Origin: Nephrocerus scutellatus
Lineage: Eukaryota; Arthropoda; Insecta; Diptera; Pipunculidae
Direction of reading: 5' to 3'
DNA: 64,000 nt
Assembly (NCBI GenBank): GCA_947095585.1
Contig: OX352763.1
Span: 102,217,908 to 102,281,907, forward strand
In this document: one piece after another, positions 51,198 through 62,041 of the stretch
Layout: every line of letters begins with the position of its first letter
Position numbering within the stretch: the stretch's first letter is position 1
Notes under the pieces: model-generated
Seen by the model: only the letters and a program-made list of their open reading frames with translations
Told to the model about the DNA's origin: nothing
Database searches by the model: none
Position numbers and translations under genes: made by a program

Positions 51198-52790
51198 TGT
51201 AAAGGATCGACTGAAAAAATGTCATTCACGATTGATGGGTGGACCATAGCTGCTCGAACTTTCTATGGTGTGACAGTTCATTTTATAGATGATGATTGGA
51301 ATTATCAGACACTAATACATGATTTTGTACTCTTCACGTGTTATGTGCTAATTAAGAAAGAAGGACGAGCTACTTGGACAAGCGCAGAATAGTTGCAAGC
51401 ATATTTATGCTTCTTAGAACAGAACCCACAATTTAACGCGGTAAAGAATACATCCGAGAATACTCAATACATAAATGAGAAATGGGATGGGAATGTTTGG
51501 TACAATTTCATTTGGAAAAACAAGTACAAGGAATAACTGTTGATGCATTCAGCAAACACCAAATTTATGACTGAACTTGCCAAATTGCTACCAGATTTCG
51601 ATGCAGAAAATCAACACTTTCGTTGAGTGGCTCATATTTTGAATTTGGGTTGTGCAAGATTTAATGAAAAGCCCATCATTACTAAATGCTGAAAATGACA
51701 GTTAAGACTAACGTGAAGACAGTGAATTAGAAATTAGATGATGGCGAATAGGATCAGAGAAATGCTTAAGTTAGCCAGAATAGCAAACCACATCAAGCAA
51801 CGCCATTATAAAAATTAAGAAAAGCGAAATACTAAAAAATAAGTTTTGTTCGGCAGGCAAAACAGCAGGTGCATCAACCACTTTTAAGTCCCATGTTAGA
51901 TTGCCCAACAAGATGGAGTTCGACTTATGATGTGATCGGGGTAGCTTTGAAGCTGAGAAAAGACATTGTCACTTGTGCAGGATTGTATCTGAGTTTACCG
52001 TTTTGTAAATCTTTGATGTAGAGTGGATGATATTTCAAAAAATATACAGGTTTTTGATTAACTTTAAAGTTCTCACGACAAATCTTGGTGGCGATATGTA
52101 CATCACTCTTCCCCTTGTCATTGTTTCCATTAATCTTTTACTTGACAAGGTGGAAAGTACCATAAAACAGTTAGACGAAAAAATCAAACTTACTGTAGTA
52201 AATAAAAAAAAACTTTTGGGGTTTCAAGCTGCGCGTGATAAAATTCTCAAACACTATAGAAAAACGAACTGGATTTACTGCACAACTCTTATTCTGGATC
52301 CAAGGCACAAAGCAGAAACGTTTGATTTAACATTATGGGGAAAAGATATCAAACAAGAAAGCGTGCAAAGATTTGAAACTATCTACATTGAATATAGAAA
52401 TGAAGAGCCAGTTCCAGATTTACCAGATTATTTTCTTGATAGCGATAATGATGAAGACCATATAGATTCCAATAAGTTGTACTTAGCTCCATCTACTTCC
52501 ACAGCTTCTCAATATTCCAGGCGAGAACTAGAGGTATATCTAAGTCAGCCGAGGGCTGCAAGCACTGAAGATATTCTTATGTGATAGAACAGAAATCAAC
52601 TGCAATTCCAAATTTTATCGAAGATGGCACAAGATTTTTTGTTAATTTCAGCTACCTCGGTTCCTGCTGAGAGATTTAGTTTCTAAAGCGTCTATGATAA
52701 TTCGTAAGCACCGAAATAGATTAAGCAACCAGTCCCGCACAATGGCTACTTTGCATCAACTCTTGGGCAACGAAATAAATTTATTTTTAT
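51198..52790 (+). pseudogene. hAT transposase (ZBED/RICESLEEPER-like), decayed
   Basis: SFTIDGWTIAARTFYGVTVH with FIDDDWNYQT at 51220-51310 is the hAT block following the first catalytic Asp. AHILNLGCARFNEKP near 51630 follows in order. The frame 52027-52584 has LGGDMYITLPLVIVSINLLL, TTLILDPRHKAETF and RRELEVYLSQPRA. MAQDFLLISATSVPAERFSF at 52622-52685 is the dimerisation domain, followed by stops. The BED finger and the middle are lost. It ends gypsy protease abruptly at about 51190. Confidence 0.85.
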
Positions 52791-52799
52791 TATCTAATA

Positions 52800-53320
52800 T
52801 ATAAAAATGGTGTCTGTAATGATTGGAATAGCCTTTCTCAGGAACCAGAAATCGCAGTTAGCGGAAATTTTCACCATGTTTACGAATGTCGCAAACAATT
52901 ATTAAGAATTCTGTCTGAACAACACTCGTCCACATAAAACGCAGTACGAGTATCAAGGTTAAAAAACAATACGAGTATCAAGATGACCCTTCCACATAAA
53001 ACACAATACGAATATCAAGATAACTTAATTCGCATTGCATTTATTTTAGAGTACATATATTCTTCGCAGCACAGCGAGTAAATAAAGATACATGCGGGTA
53101 CGGTAAACCATATAGAATAAGTTAACACATATCAATTTTTGTAGAATTAAGAAGATCATATTTTGTAAAGTCAGTTGATTGACAACTGACTAAGAAGACA
53201 GATCATACAGATCATACTCTATTATTAATAAAGGTTGGATTGACCATACATTTAAATAATTAAGTTTTGTTTTTTAAAAATCAAATTTGTTAACTTTTAA
53301 TCTTTCTTTCCAACAGCTAA
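52800..53320. repeat. repeat debris with short tandem motif
   Basis: CACATAAAACGCAGTACGAG, CAATACGAGTATCAAGATG and CACATAAAACACAATACGAA recur within 52931-53020. CTAATATATAAAAATGG at 52795 resembles ends of dispersed repeats. No gene is seen. AATAAAG near 53229 may belong to an LTR. Confidence 0.45.
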
Positions 53321-53325
53321 AAAAA

Positions 53326-53925
53326 GACTAAGACTGCGATAAATGCTCTCTCTACAATGCAAATAAGAAAAGTTGTACAGAAGTTGAAACTTTACTTTAT
53401 GAAAAGCATTTGAAAGAAAAAAGGTATACTAAAGCAGAGCAGAAGATTTACAAAATATTGATCAGAACAGTGCCATTTTAATGTATGACTTGGAAAATGT
53501 TTTCACTTTGCCTAATATGTACAATTTGTGTATACAACCTCACTGGCACGCAAACATCAAAATTCAGTCGAAGAAGTTGTACAAAAATTTAGTGAACCTG
53601 GGCACTCCTGCCTGCAGGAAGTGGACTGCTTCCATAGCGTGATCGAAAAATATCTGAGAAATATCGAAATACCAAGCCAACTTACTCTAATCCGTCTTTA
53701 AAAAAAAAAAAAGAATTTTCCAAATGTTTCGGTGAAAATATTGCAAATTAACCAAAAGGATTTTAAAAACTATGCCTTCAAATCTGAAAAACTTAATTTT
53801 AAACAAGTTCAATATTTTAAATGCAAATCCATCTTTTACCACAAAGACAATTGACCCTAACCCTACCTTGAAAACGCCGACGATAAAAGTTTTCATCGAG
53901 CCATTTTGAAGATAAACGAAACATC
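53326..53925 (+). pseudogene. DUF7869-like transposon protein fragment
   Basis: Shifting frames give CDKCSLYNANKKSC, LYEKHLKEKRYTKAEQKIYK, MYDLENVFTLPN, then KFSEPGHSCLQEVDCFHSVI and EKYLRNIEIPSQ, then KDFKNYAFKSEKLNF. This order (CxxC, helix, D-x-x-x-V-x-x-L-P, GH…E.D..H..IE) is that of a protein frequent in insect genomes and, as I recall, annotated with a DUF7869 domain. It probably derives from a DNA transposon. The frames are broken several times. Confidence 0.6.
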
Positions 53926-54371
53926 TAAATAAATTTAAATTTATTTTTTATTTTCAAAAATTGTCCGAATAAAGTTTTTTTTGTCTTATTTTTTCTTATA
54001 ATTATCAATTAAACGATGTGCTGTGAAAAAAGTGAATTTAAGTACAAAAGAAAATATATTTACACGTACGGATTATTTTGGTTTGTGGCAATTTTCGAAG
54101 CAAATTGTATACAAGCAAGTAGGTAGTAAGATACCAATTAGAAAAGCTGTTTAAGTTATGTACATGGTAGGGAATAAACACAAAGGTTAAGTTGTGTTCA
54201 GGAATTTTGTTAACTTTATTTAAACTAACAGTATTGCTTTCAGCTTTCAGGCTAATACGTTAAGTTGGAACATAAAATTTAGCTTTTAACAGACTTCCTT
54301 GCTAGGTAATGCATTCTGGATGTGAGGGAATTTCTAATTTCTTACAAATGACTATGACTTTTCAGATAAAT

Positions 54372-55931
54372 TGTGGCCAAAATAAAATTGAAGACATTAG
54401 ATCTTGCCACGAAAATTCGCCTGATTGAAGAAATTGAAAAAGGACTTCAAAAGAAGTAGAAAATTGCTGAAGATTTTGGCATTCCCAGCAGTACTCTTTC
54501 ATCGATATGGGCTGAAAGAGAAAAATTAAGGATTCGACATGGTTGTGCTAATATTAGTGGCCAGGTAAAGCGGAACAAGGTTTGTGAGTATGAAAGTTTT
54601 GACAAAGCTGTTTGCAAGTGGTTTGAAAGTATGCCTGGCAATAATTTACCAGTTAGTGGTCCAATATTAAAAAAGCAAGCGCCGCTTGAATTTGCAAGCA
54701 GCTTAGGTTTTCCTGATTTCAAGGCAAGTGAAGGTTGGCTGACCAGATTTAAAACCAGGCACAGTATTCTTACCAAAGTTTTATCTGGTGAAAGCGCTTC
54801 TGTTGATAAGACAAAGGCCGATGAATGAAAACAACAGATCTCAGAGGTTGTCAGAGGATTCAAATCGGACGACATTTTTAATATCGATGAAACGAGAATT
54901 TTTCTCAAATGTTTGCCGACACGTACCTTGGCTTTTCAAGGGGAAAAATGTTTTGGCGGTAAGCACAGTAAAGAAAGAGTGACATGCCTTGTGGGATCCA
55001 ACATGACTGGCTCAGAAAAGCTAAAGCTCTTAATCATCGGAAAGAGCAAAAATCCTCGCTGCTTTAAAAAAATACAATCTTTGCCGGTGGACTATGTAGC
55101 CAACCAACGTTCTTGGATGACGGCAGATCTTTTCACGAGTTGGCTTTTGAAGCTTGATGCAAAGTTTGGAAGATCAAAGCGCAAGGTATTGTTCATCATC
55201 GATAACTGCCCAACTCACCCAAAACAAGTTAAGGATAAATTAAAGTTTATAAAGCTGGAGTATTTTCCCCCTAACATGTCGTCGATAGTTCAGCCAATGG
55301 ACATGGGTATTATTCAAAATTTGAAAGTACACTACAAGCGCCGTATACCTACCAAGATTTTAATGGTATGGGAAACCAAAAAAGAGAACTACAAGATATG
55401 TTTGCTCGATGTTTAGGTGTGTTTAGGTACAGGATGTAACACCGTTGACAATTGAGAATTGTTTCAAAAAGGCCGGATTTAAGGCCGAGACATGGGACGA
55501 AGAAGATGATATTACGCTGAACTTACTAAGCTGTGCAAACGAGGACACTAATGAAATCGAGAGGATCTGGAACAGACTAACTGAAACTGACTATAATGTT
55601 GAAGGCGTGGATTGGAAGGATTATGTTGAAGTCGATGAAGGTATCTGTACCTGGACGCGAATCAATTTTGGAAGCAATAACACATGCTGCTGATGCTAAC
55701 GATGACGAGAGTGGAGCTGAAGAAGAAGAACAAGAAGCTGAATGCCGGAGAAGAATGACATTGAAAACGCAATTGGAATATTGCAATCTGCAATTGAAAT
55801 TACTGACAATGTTCCGGATGAGGTTCAACACTGCCTTTTTAAAATAGAATCATTTTTTAAACGGGCGAACACTGTGATGTCTCAATCAAAAATTACCAAT
55901 TTTTTAAGTAATTTTGTTCAAACTATATTTT
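54372..55931 (+). pseudogene. Tigger/pogo-like transposase (CENP-B/Jerky type), broken
   Basis: LDLATKIRLIEEIEKGLQKK then a stop, and FGIPSSTLSSIWAEREKLR make the first CENP-B-type HTH. VCKWFESMPGNNLPVSGPIL and ASEGWLTRFKTRHSI make the second DNA-binding part. The DDE domain has its three acidic residues in FNIDETRIF, FIIDNCPTHP and QPMDMGIIQNLK. The C-terminus is split over frames (NCFKKAGFKAETWDEED; NAIGILQSAIEITDNV) and ends near 55931. There are at least four frame breaks or stops. The probable right TIR is at 56519-56622. Confidence 0.85.
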
Positions 55932-56040
55932 AATAGGATAATAATGAATTCATAAGATAACAACTTTAGCTCTTTATTTATTTTATATTTGTAATCTTCA
56001 TCTAACATTCAATAAATGCTTTAAAAAATTAAAAAATCAC

Positions 56041-56500
56041 TACATAGTATAAAACAAAGTCGCTTTCTCTGTCCCTATATCCCTATGTATGCTTAGATCT
56101 TTAAAACTACGCAACGGATTTTGATGCGGTTTTTTTTTAATAGATAGAGTGATTGAAGAGGAAGGTTTATATGTATAATAACATCGATTAAATAGTGGAG
56201 AAATACTGTTATTTTCGAGGTTTCTAATGTGATGTCGTAAATAATTACATTTTTTCTGCTTACATTGCAAACGCAGGCTGAACCCTACGAGATTTATCAA
56301 AATAATGTTCTAAGTATTGTACACATTGAAAAGGTCTACAGAAAACTCCTCGATGGTATATATCTATCTCTTATGGATATCACACAATAACATTTTTTTG
56401 TCATTTACTTTTTACGCGGGTGGTTAGTTTGACGGGGTTCAGCGGGATAGGGCAGCCGGGAAACACCGAGTATTTCCGCTAGTAAATAATAAAAGAAAAT
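56041..56500. repeat. interspersed repeat that seems strongly conserved
   Basis: AACAAAGTCGCTTTCTCTGT, AAAACTACGCAACGGATTTT, GATGCGGTTTTTTTTTAATA and TTGAAAAGGTCTACAGAAAA belong to a repeat I remember in nearly the same form from unrelated insects. It has no credible ORF. The usual end (GCGGGCGAAGC...) is replaced at about 56415 by GCGGGTGGTTAG. Confidence 0.55.
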
Positions 56501-56518
56501 ATAAAAAAAATCCCTCTA

Positions 56519-56622
56519 ACTCGAACTAACTTTGATATCCCATGAAAATTCGACTTAGAGGGAGTCGACGAACTAACTTTGATATTCCATGAAAATTCGA
56601 CTTAGAGGGAGTCGACTGTACT
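56519..56622. repeat. duplicated Tigger-type terminal inverted repeat
   Basis: GAACTAACTTTGATATCCCA...GACTTAGAGGGAGTCGAC occurs twice in direct order, about 47 bp apart. The outer end on the minus strand reads CAGTCGACTCCCTCTAAG after TA, a CAG-type pogo/Tigger terminus. The left counterpart was not found. Confidence 0.6.
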
Positions 56623-57140
56623 TAATTTTTTTATTTAATTTCTAAGAAATAAGTTTTTGTTATTAAAATTAAATGATAAACCGAATTTAAGTTCAAAAGA
56701 AAATGTATTTTTTATTAAATTGTTAAGAATTAAATTATTGTTGTTAAAAATAAAAGAATTCAAAAAAGGCAATTTTTTTTATTTTACTTCAAAAATGTCG
56801 TTTTATCGTATGTAGAAGACTATATCATTTAAACATTTGATTAATCTTTGCCGCATGTGTAAACATTTTGTCGTATGTGTTTGGGAAACCAGGAGACTAG
56901 CTGAAATAGTCACATACGACAATGGCATTCTGAGAAAAATAGGCTCTAAATTGTCCCTTAATAGATATTTCGGTTTTATTTTAACGTTATTGAACTAACA
57001 ATTTTGTTTTACATAAGCCATCAAATTTTTAAGAAAATCTGACGTTTTGAGAAAAAAAAATGCTGAACTTTGATTTTGTTTTCCCAAAAGTAGTTAAATG
57101 TAACATACGACAAACATTTAACCAAGCGACGATTAGATAT
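56623..57140. other. AT-rich spacer
   Basis: No gene. GAATTTAAGTTCAAAAGAAAAT at 56683 is a near copy of GAATTTAAGTACAAAAGAAA at 54033, flanking the Tigger gene, so the two may mark related repeat DNA. Confidence 0.4.
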
Positions 57141-57144
57141 TTTT

Positions 57145-57464
57145 AAGTCATTGAGAATTCCAGACGCAGTGAAAGATCTTTCCAAGTTTGACGGAAAGAT
57201 CTTTCCTCAGCAATGTGAAGGAAATCCTCCTTTATATAAGGGGAACAGATAATACTCCATATGGGCAAATACTCCTACGAGCCATACGTAATAAGACTGA
57301 GGGTCAAGCTAATGAGATCCTCAACATGTATGTAAGCCCTCTCATCTGGGACGAAATTAAAAAAAATGTTTTTCTCCTGGAGAATATAAAGATTCCAATG
57401 TACATTTTGTTTTGGAACGTCTCCAAATATAGGAATCGTGAGCCGTTCCACCGAATCGCGCATT
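57145..57464 (+). pseudogene. gypsy gag fragment
   Basis: RIPDAVKDLSKFDGK, then after a shift LYIRGTDNTPYGQILLRAIR, NKTEGQANEILNMYVSPL and WDEIKKNVF. This is the start of the capsid of mdg-/blastopia-like Gag (recognised from memory). It ends in unrelated sequence. Confidence 0.65.
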
Positions 57465-57735
57465 AGCACTAAAAATTAAACAATCTGCTCCACATATTAT
57501 TTGCACATTTTTCGAATGACCACCTTTTGCACACTAGTAAACATATTCTATTTCTTTTCTTGGTGCTGCAATCTTAATAGTTTATATCAAAAAAAAGCTT
57601 ATTTTCATCTCAGAAAACTGTGAAGTACTTGGAAATTTGACATCGGTTCGTTATGCAGTTTAAACTAATTGCAACCTCCGCAATGCAACGAAATACTGAT
57701 GTTTGCGGCAAGGAAGACAAATTGTCCTGACCCAA

Positions 57736-57795
57736 TCATCATCCTATTTGGCTCTACAACCGGGGTCCGGTCCTGGCCTGACCCTGACCTGACCT
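57736..57795 (-). repeat. antisense 3' end of the same LINE family as 6070-7665
   Basis: AATCATCATCCTATTTGGCTC followed by TACAACCGGGGTCCGGTCCT is, with few mismatches, the reverse complement of the LINE 3' end at 7619-7663 (AGGACCGGACACCGGTGGTA, GAGCCAAATATGATGATG). Confidence 0.75.
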
Positions 57796-57909
57796 GACCA
57801 ATAGCTCGTTGGGCATCCACGAACCACCCTGTACGCTAGACACGTTCTGCGAAATTCCTTTTGCATGACAAACCAAGAGAACATAGCTAATGCATTTTAA
57901 ATTTCGACT

Positions 57910-58145
57910 ATATGCACAGGCATCGACATAAATATGTCAATGTCGTAGTTCATCAAAATGTTGGTCGAAAAATTCAAAAGACCCTTTTTGATTGGCCCAG
58001 AAATCGTATGATTTCTTGGTATGCCACGTAAGCTACATGCACCTGCATCGGCATAATTATGTCAATGCCTTAGTCCACCAAAAAGTTGGTCAAGAAATTT
58101 AAAAGACCTTTTTTGATTGGTCACTGAAATCGTATGATTTCAAAA
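57910..58145. repeat. direct repeat, period about 124 bp, two copies
   Basis: GCACAGGCATCGACATAAATATGTCAATG and GCACCTGCATCGGCATAATTATGTCAATG begin the copies. Both continue GTTGGTC, AAAAGACC, TTTTTGATTGG and GAAATCGTATGATTTC. Confidence 0.75.
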
Positions 58146-58505
58146 TAGCGTCATCTACCAGCACCCGTACTGACACAGAATGAGCTGCTGCGACCTACGA
58201 TGCGAAAAATAAGAAAAGAAAAGGTATTCGAACCAAGCGGTCGTCGATGAATTTTGTCCGGTAGTCGTTGGGAAAAATAAATATATACATTTAAATTTGC
58301 ATATCGATCACAATTCTTATTAATCGTTTTGAGCTTCAAATCGATTACATTGTACATTGAAAACATAAGTTGGAACTCAAAACAAAAAAAAGTAGACTTT
58401 AACTCAAGTAGTTATAAAAAAAAGTCTTACTTATTGAATTTAAAATTCAAACATATGCCGACGGAAGTTAAAAGCCATTCGAAGTAATCACCATCACCAT
58501 ATAAT

Positions 58506-59512
58506 TTGTACAAAGAAGACAAAGGAAAAATGGGACCAACAACAACATCAGCAGAACCCGCAGCTTCTCTTCTAACCCAACATCATCAACAAGCCAGCTT
58601 TCAATTATCGGCCAGCAAAATTATGAAGGATGCAGCAATTATCAAAGAGTACAGAGGGACAGGACAATACGACCTTTCATCATTCATCAAAGAAGTGGAG
58701 ATGATCTTGCCTCTGTTCCAGGAAAACCCACCGCTATATGAATACATCTACAAAAGAAATGTACTGAACAAAATACAGGGAGCAGCACTTTATGTAATCA
58801 GGACATTAGGACCGAACCCAACGTGGGATCAAGTGAAGGAAGACCTCTAACGAGATTTTGGAGTCAGGGAAACATACAGCAACCTATATTTCCAGGCAAT
58901 GAATTTAAAAATGTAAGTGAATTCTATAAAAAACTTAAAATTGTTCTTGACAAATTAAACACTAAGTATGAATTCGACATTAATAAACCTGTAGAATTTT
59001 CACCCTCAATAAATACAGCAACCTATATTTCCAGGCAATGAATTTAAAAATGTAAGTGAATTCTATAAAAAACTTAAAATTGTTCTTGACAAATTAAACA
59101 CTAAGTATGAATTCGACATTAATAAACCTGTAGAATTTTCACCCTCAATAAATGAGTCTATAATTTTAAAATCATTTTTAAACGGGTTGCACCCAAACTT
59201 ATCAAGGCTAATTCTAAGTAGAAATATAAAAATTTTAAGGGATGCATATTACATATTAAAAGATTAAAAGTGAACAAAGTTAGAACAAAAGTTATGACAG
59301 AAAATACTCTAGGACCGAACAAAATTTACAAATGGTATCGGGACAAAATAGTACACATCTCGGACAGTTTAGACAAAACAATAATACAAATTTTAGACAA
59401 TTTATACCAAACAATAATTCTGGTCAGTTTAGATAAAACCATAACATAAACTCTGGACAATTTAGAGAAAATAACAGACAACATACAAACTTCGGGACAG
59501 CAACGATTTAAC
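58506..59512 (+). pseudogene. gypsy gag with 139-bp tandem duplication
   Basis: The ATG at 58506 or 58530 starts a frame with MKDAAIIKEYRGTGQYDLSS, FIKEVEMILPLFQENPPLYE and IRTLGPNPTWDQVKEDL to a TAA at 58850. Downstream, in other frames, EFYKKLKIVLDKLNTKYEFD and ILKSFLNGLHPNLSRLILSR continue the capsid, then Q/N-rich FRQNNNTNFRQF-like repeats follow to 59510. Bases 58874-59012 are repeated as 59013-59151, which adds 139 bp and shifts the frame. Dead copy. Confidence 0.8.
58874..59151. repeat. 139-bp tandem duplication (two copies)
   Basis: ATACAGCAACCTATATTTCC starts at 58874 and again at 59013. The two copies appear identical, so the event is recent. The equality with the 139-bp period at 49371 is coincidental, as the sequences are unrelated. 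Confidence 0.9.
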
Positions 59513-59599
59513 AGAGATAATTCTGGACAGTTCAGGCAAAACAGAGTAGAACAGATGGAACAGATTCAGTCAGAGAATGATGAACAAGTAAATTTTCAA

Positions 59600-60053
59600 T
59601 CGGTGGACAGGAACCTTGTCTTCCGATAGTAGAATTGACCGTAGGTAAAAGTAAAATTAGGTTTTTAATAGATACGGGCTCAACAACATTAGACTTACGA
59701 ACCAAATATACTTTAAAACACTAAGTGGACAGACAAAAGTAGAGTATGCAATAATAACTGAAATACCCGAAGAATTTAAAGAAGAGAAATACTTGTGTTG
59801 GAAACTAACCAATTTTGAAAATAAGAACTTTGATGGTCCCATTGGACAAAATATTTTGAAACCAATGCAAGCCATTATAAATCTAGAGGAGGAATTCGTA
59901 CAAATTCATAATAATATAATAAAATTTGTAAATTCAAGCCCATTCAAGTTTGAGGACATAAATCAACTTGAAGAATGCTATGTAGAGGATAATTTAATTA
60001 GTAATTTTATAATAATAATAATAATAAAATCGAAACCAAAAAACGTTTTATAG
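59600..60053 (+). pseudogene. gypsy protease fragment
   Basis: LPIVELTVGKSKIRFLIDTG then STT contains the D-T-G-S active site near 59675. After a shift, EIPEEFKEEKYLCWKLTNFE and FDGPIGQNILKPMQAIINLE give the C-terminal block with the G-P-I-G-x-N motif of this group. The frame runs to 60053 with an Ile-rich end from an ATA repeat. RT does not follow. Confidence 0.75.
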
Positions 60054-60106
60054 AAGTTGCAGATTTGGAAAGGTAGGATAACCAATTCTTATTAAAATTA
60101 AATGAA

Positions 60107-60364
60107 ATGACTGAGATAGAACGCGTTGCTTCAGCAGACCAGGAAGCAAAAATAATAAATAAAGAATTCCTCACTGCTATGCGGGAAATGTTAAAGGAAA
60201 CAAACGAAAGTTTTATTAAAGAACTTAGAAATCTGGTTCCGACTATCGACCACAACGGGCCATCGAGTTCAAGTAGTACATTTCTGCATAGTACCAGTTT
60301 GGAGAATCCTGCTAGTACCGGAACACACTTAGGGGAAGAGCTAAGTGAATTTATTAATTTTTAA
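60107..60364 (+). CDS. C-terminal coiled-coil exon of a Harbinger accessory protein (possible)
   Basis: MTEIERVASADQEAKIINKE, FLTAMREMLKETNESFIKEL and a Ser-rich tail ending GEELSEFINF. A polar helical tail like this is seen at the end of Myb-type partner proteins of Harbinger elements, and it converges on the Harbinger transposase gene at 60601-62041, as in the pair at 19747-21445. No Myb domain is present in the preceding 500 bp, so the gene is truncated or the exon is orphaned. Confidence 0.45.
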   Translation: MTEIERVASADQEAKIINKEFLTAMREMLKETNESFIKELRNLVPTIDHNGPSSSSSTFLHSTSLENPASTGTHLGEELSEFINF

Positions 60365-60600
60365 ATTTTTTTACGTTATTTATTTAAATAGAAAAAAATG
60401 TGATGCACCGTAAGTGACTTTGGAATCTAAACCAATTTATTCCTTTTTAAATTAGTCGTAAGCTTTGTACATATGTAAATAAAATGTAAATAAAAAACAA
60501 TGAATTGCGATAATTTATTTATTTATTAGAACAATTTCATTAATTTATTTATTGATTTTTTATTTATAATTAAAAGAACTATGTAAAATTTGTGGTTTCT

Positions 60601-62041
60601 TTAATTACGATTTGATGTCAACAAAGGGTAATTTTGACTCATGTATTCTCTCAAGTGATCTCGAATATCAGAGGCAAATGGTTGAATTTGGTTATTGACA
60701 CAGCGAGGTTGTGGATAACTGCCTTCATTTTCTTCAGCTGCTCTGATCCAACTTTCTTTTACAGGCAATCTTCTATTCTCTGCAATATTGTGTAACACAC
60801 AGCAAGTAGCGATAATCAATGGAACAAATTCAACTTTTGCGTCGATTTTTTTTTGGATCATTCTCCACCTGCCTTTTAATCTGCCAAAAGCATTTTCCAC
60901 GACTATCCGCGCCTTATTTAGGTACACGTTGAAAGATTCTTCATCTGCATTCCTCGGAGAAACGTAACCTTTGATTAGCCAATCTTTAAGGGGATATGCA
61001 GGGTCTCCTACCAAAAATGCCTTCACTTCCTGATTATTAATTAATTTGGTTGGCTATAAAATAAATACTTCGGGTTAACATTTGGTTGGGAAACTATTCA
61101 AAACAAATATTAGTTACCCTTTCATAGTTGTTGATATTTTTGTATACAAATGAGTCTTTCAAAACAACAGCATCATGTGTACAGCCCGGGTGTTTTATAG
61201 TTACATCAATGAACCTGATAAAATATTAATAAGAATTGCTTTGAATCGGTAAATAAAAACAATTATATCAATATATATTTACCTATACTTTGAATCCACT
61301 ATTCCCTGGAGAACAACAGATGCCCAGGTTTTCCTATTTATGTAATCCCTATATCCCAATTATGGAGGTTTTATAGGAATATGGGCATCCATCTATTGCT
61401 CCTAACACCATAGGCATATTGCTTTTTGACTCAAATTCTTCACATATTAGGGCAGCTTCAGTCATATTCGGCATTTTAATTTCTTCTGGCAATAAAATGT
61501 TGACGACAGCTGTACAGAACTGTTTTAGGCTTTTATAAACAGACGCCTTATGTACCCCAAACTGATTTGCTACGACTCTATACTCAGAGCATGATGCTAA
61601 TTTGTACAAGGCTATAGCCACCTTTATTTCCACATCTAACGGTTTACGTACCCAGCTTTCACTGTGCTGCAGTTCTGATCTCAATTCGTCACAGAGAAAC
61701 AAATATGTAGATTTATCAACCCTAAAGTTTTCGATCCAGTCTTCGAAGCTCTCATTATTTACGACATTTCGCCACCAATTAGAACACCTCTTTTTCATCC
61801 AACATTTTGGTGATTTTCTTGCCATATTGCTACGAACAAAATTTAAATAAGTGGTCTTCCTCCTCGAATGTAATTTAAAGGCCATTGCCATTCTTCGTCG
61901 GATTCGGCTCAAAAATTGCCGTCGGGAGTTTTTAATTTTATGTGCATAATACTGGCACATTAGCGAAACAATTTCTGTAGTTTTTTTTCTGTGTGCTAAA
62001 CACAAAACAGCAATTTGTTGCTTTAAATGAGCTTTTTCCAT
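60601..62041 (-). pseudogene. PIF/Harbinger transposase (HARBI1 family), three exons, nearly intact
   Basis: Read leftward: exon 1 62041-61283 (MEKAHLKQQIAVLCLAHRKK, CSNWWRNVVNNESFEDW, VAIALYKLASCSEYRVVANQ, MVLGAIDGC), intron with GTAAAT...ATCAG, exon 2 61214-61118 (FIDVTIKHPGCTHDAVVLKD), intron with GTAACT...TATAG, exon 3 61053-60601 (AFLVGDPAYPLKDWLIKGY, NKARIVVENAFGRLKGRWRM, CCVLHNIAENRRLP). The catalytic D, D and E are in AIDG, GDPAYPL and VENAFG. Damage is limited to one extra C in the codon after DGC (about 61400) and one TAA about eight codons later. Both introns keep canonical ends and phase. It is convergent with the ORF at 60107. Confidence 0.9.
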
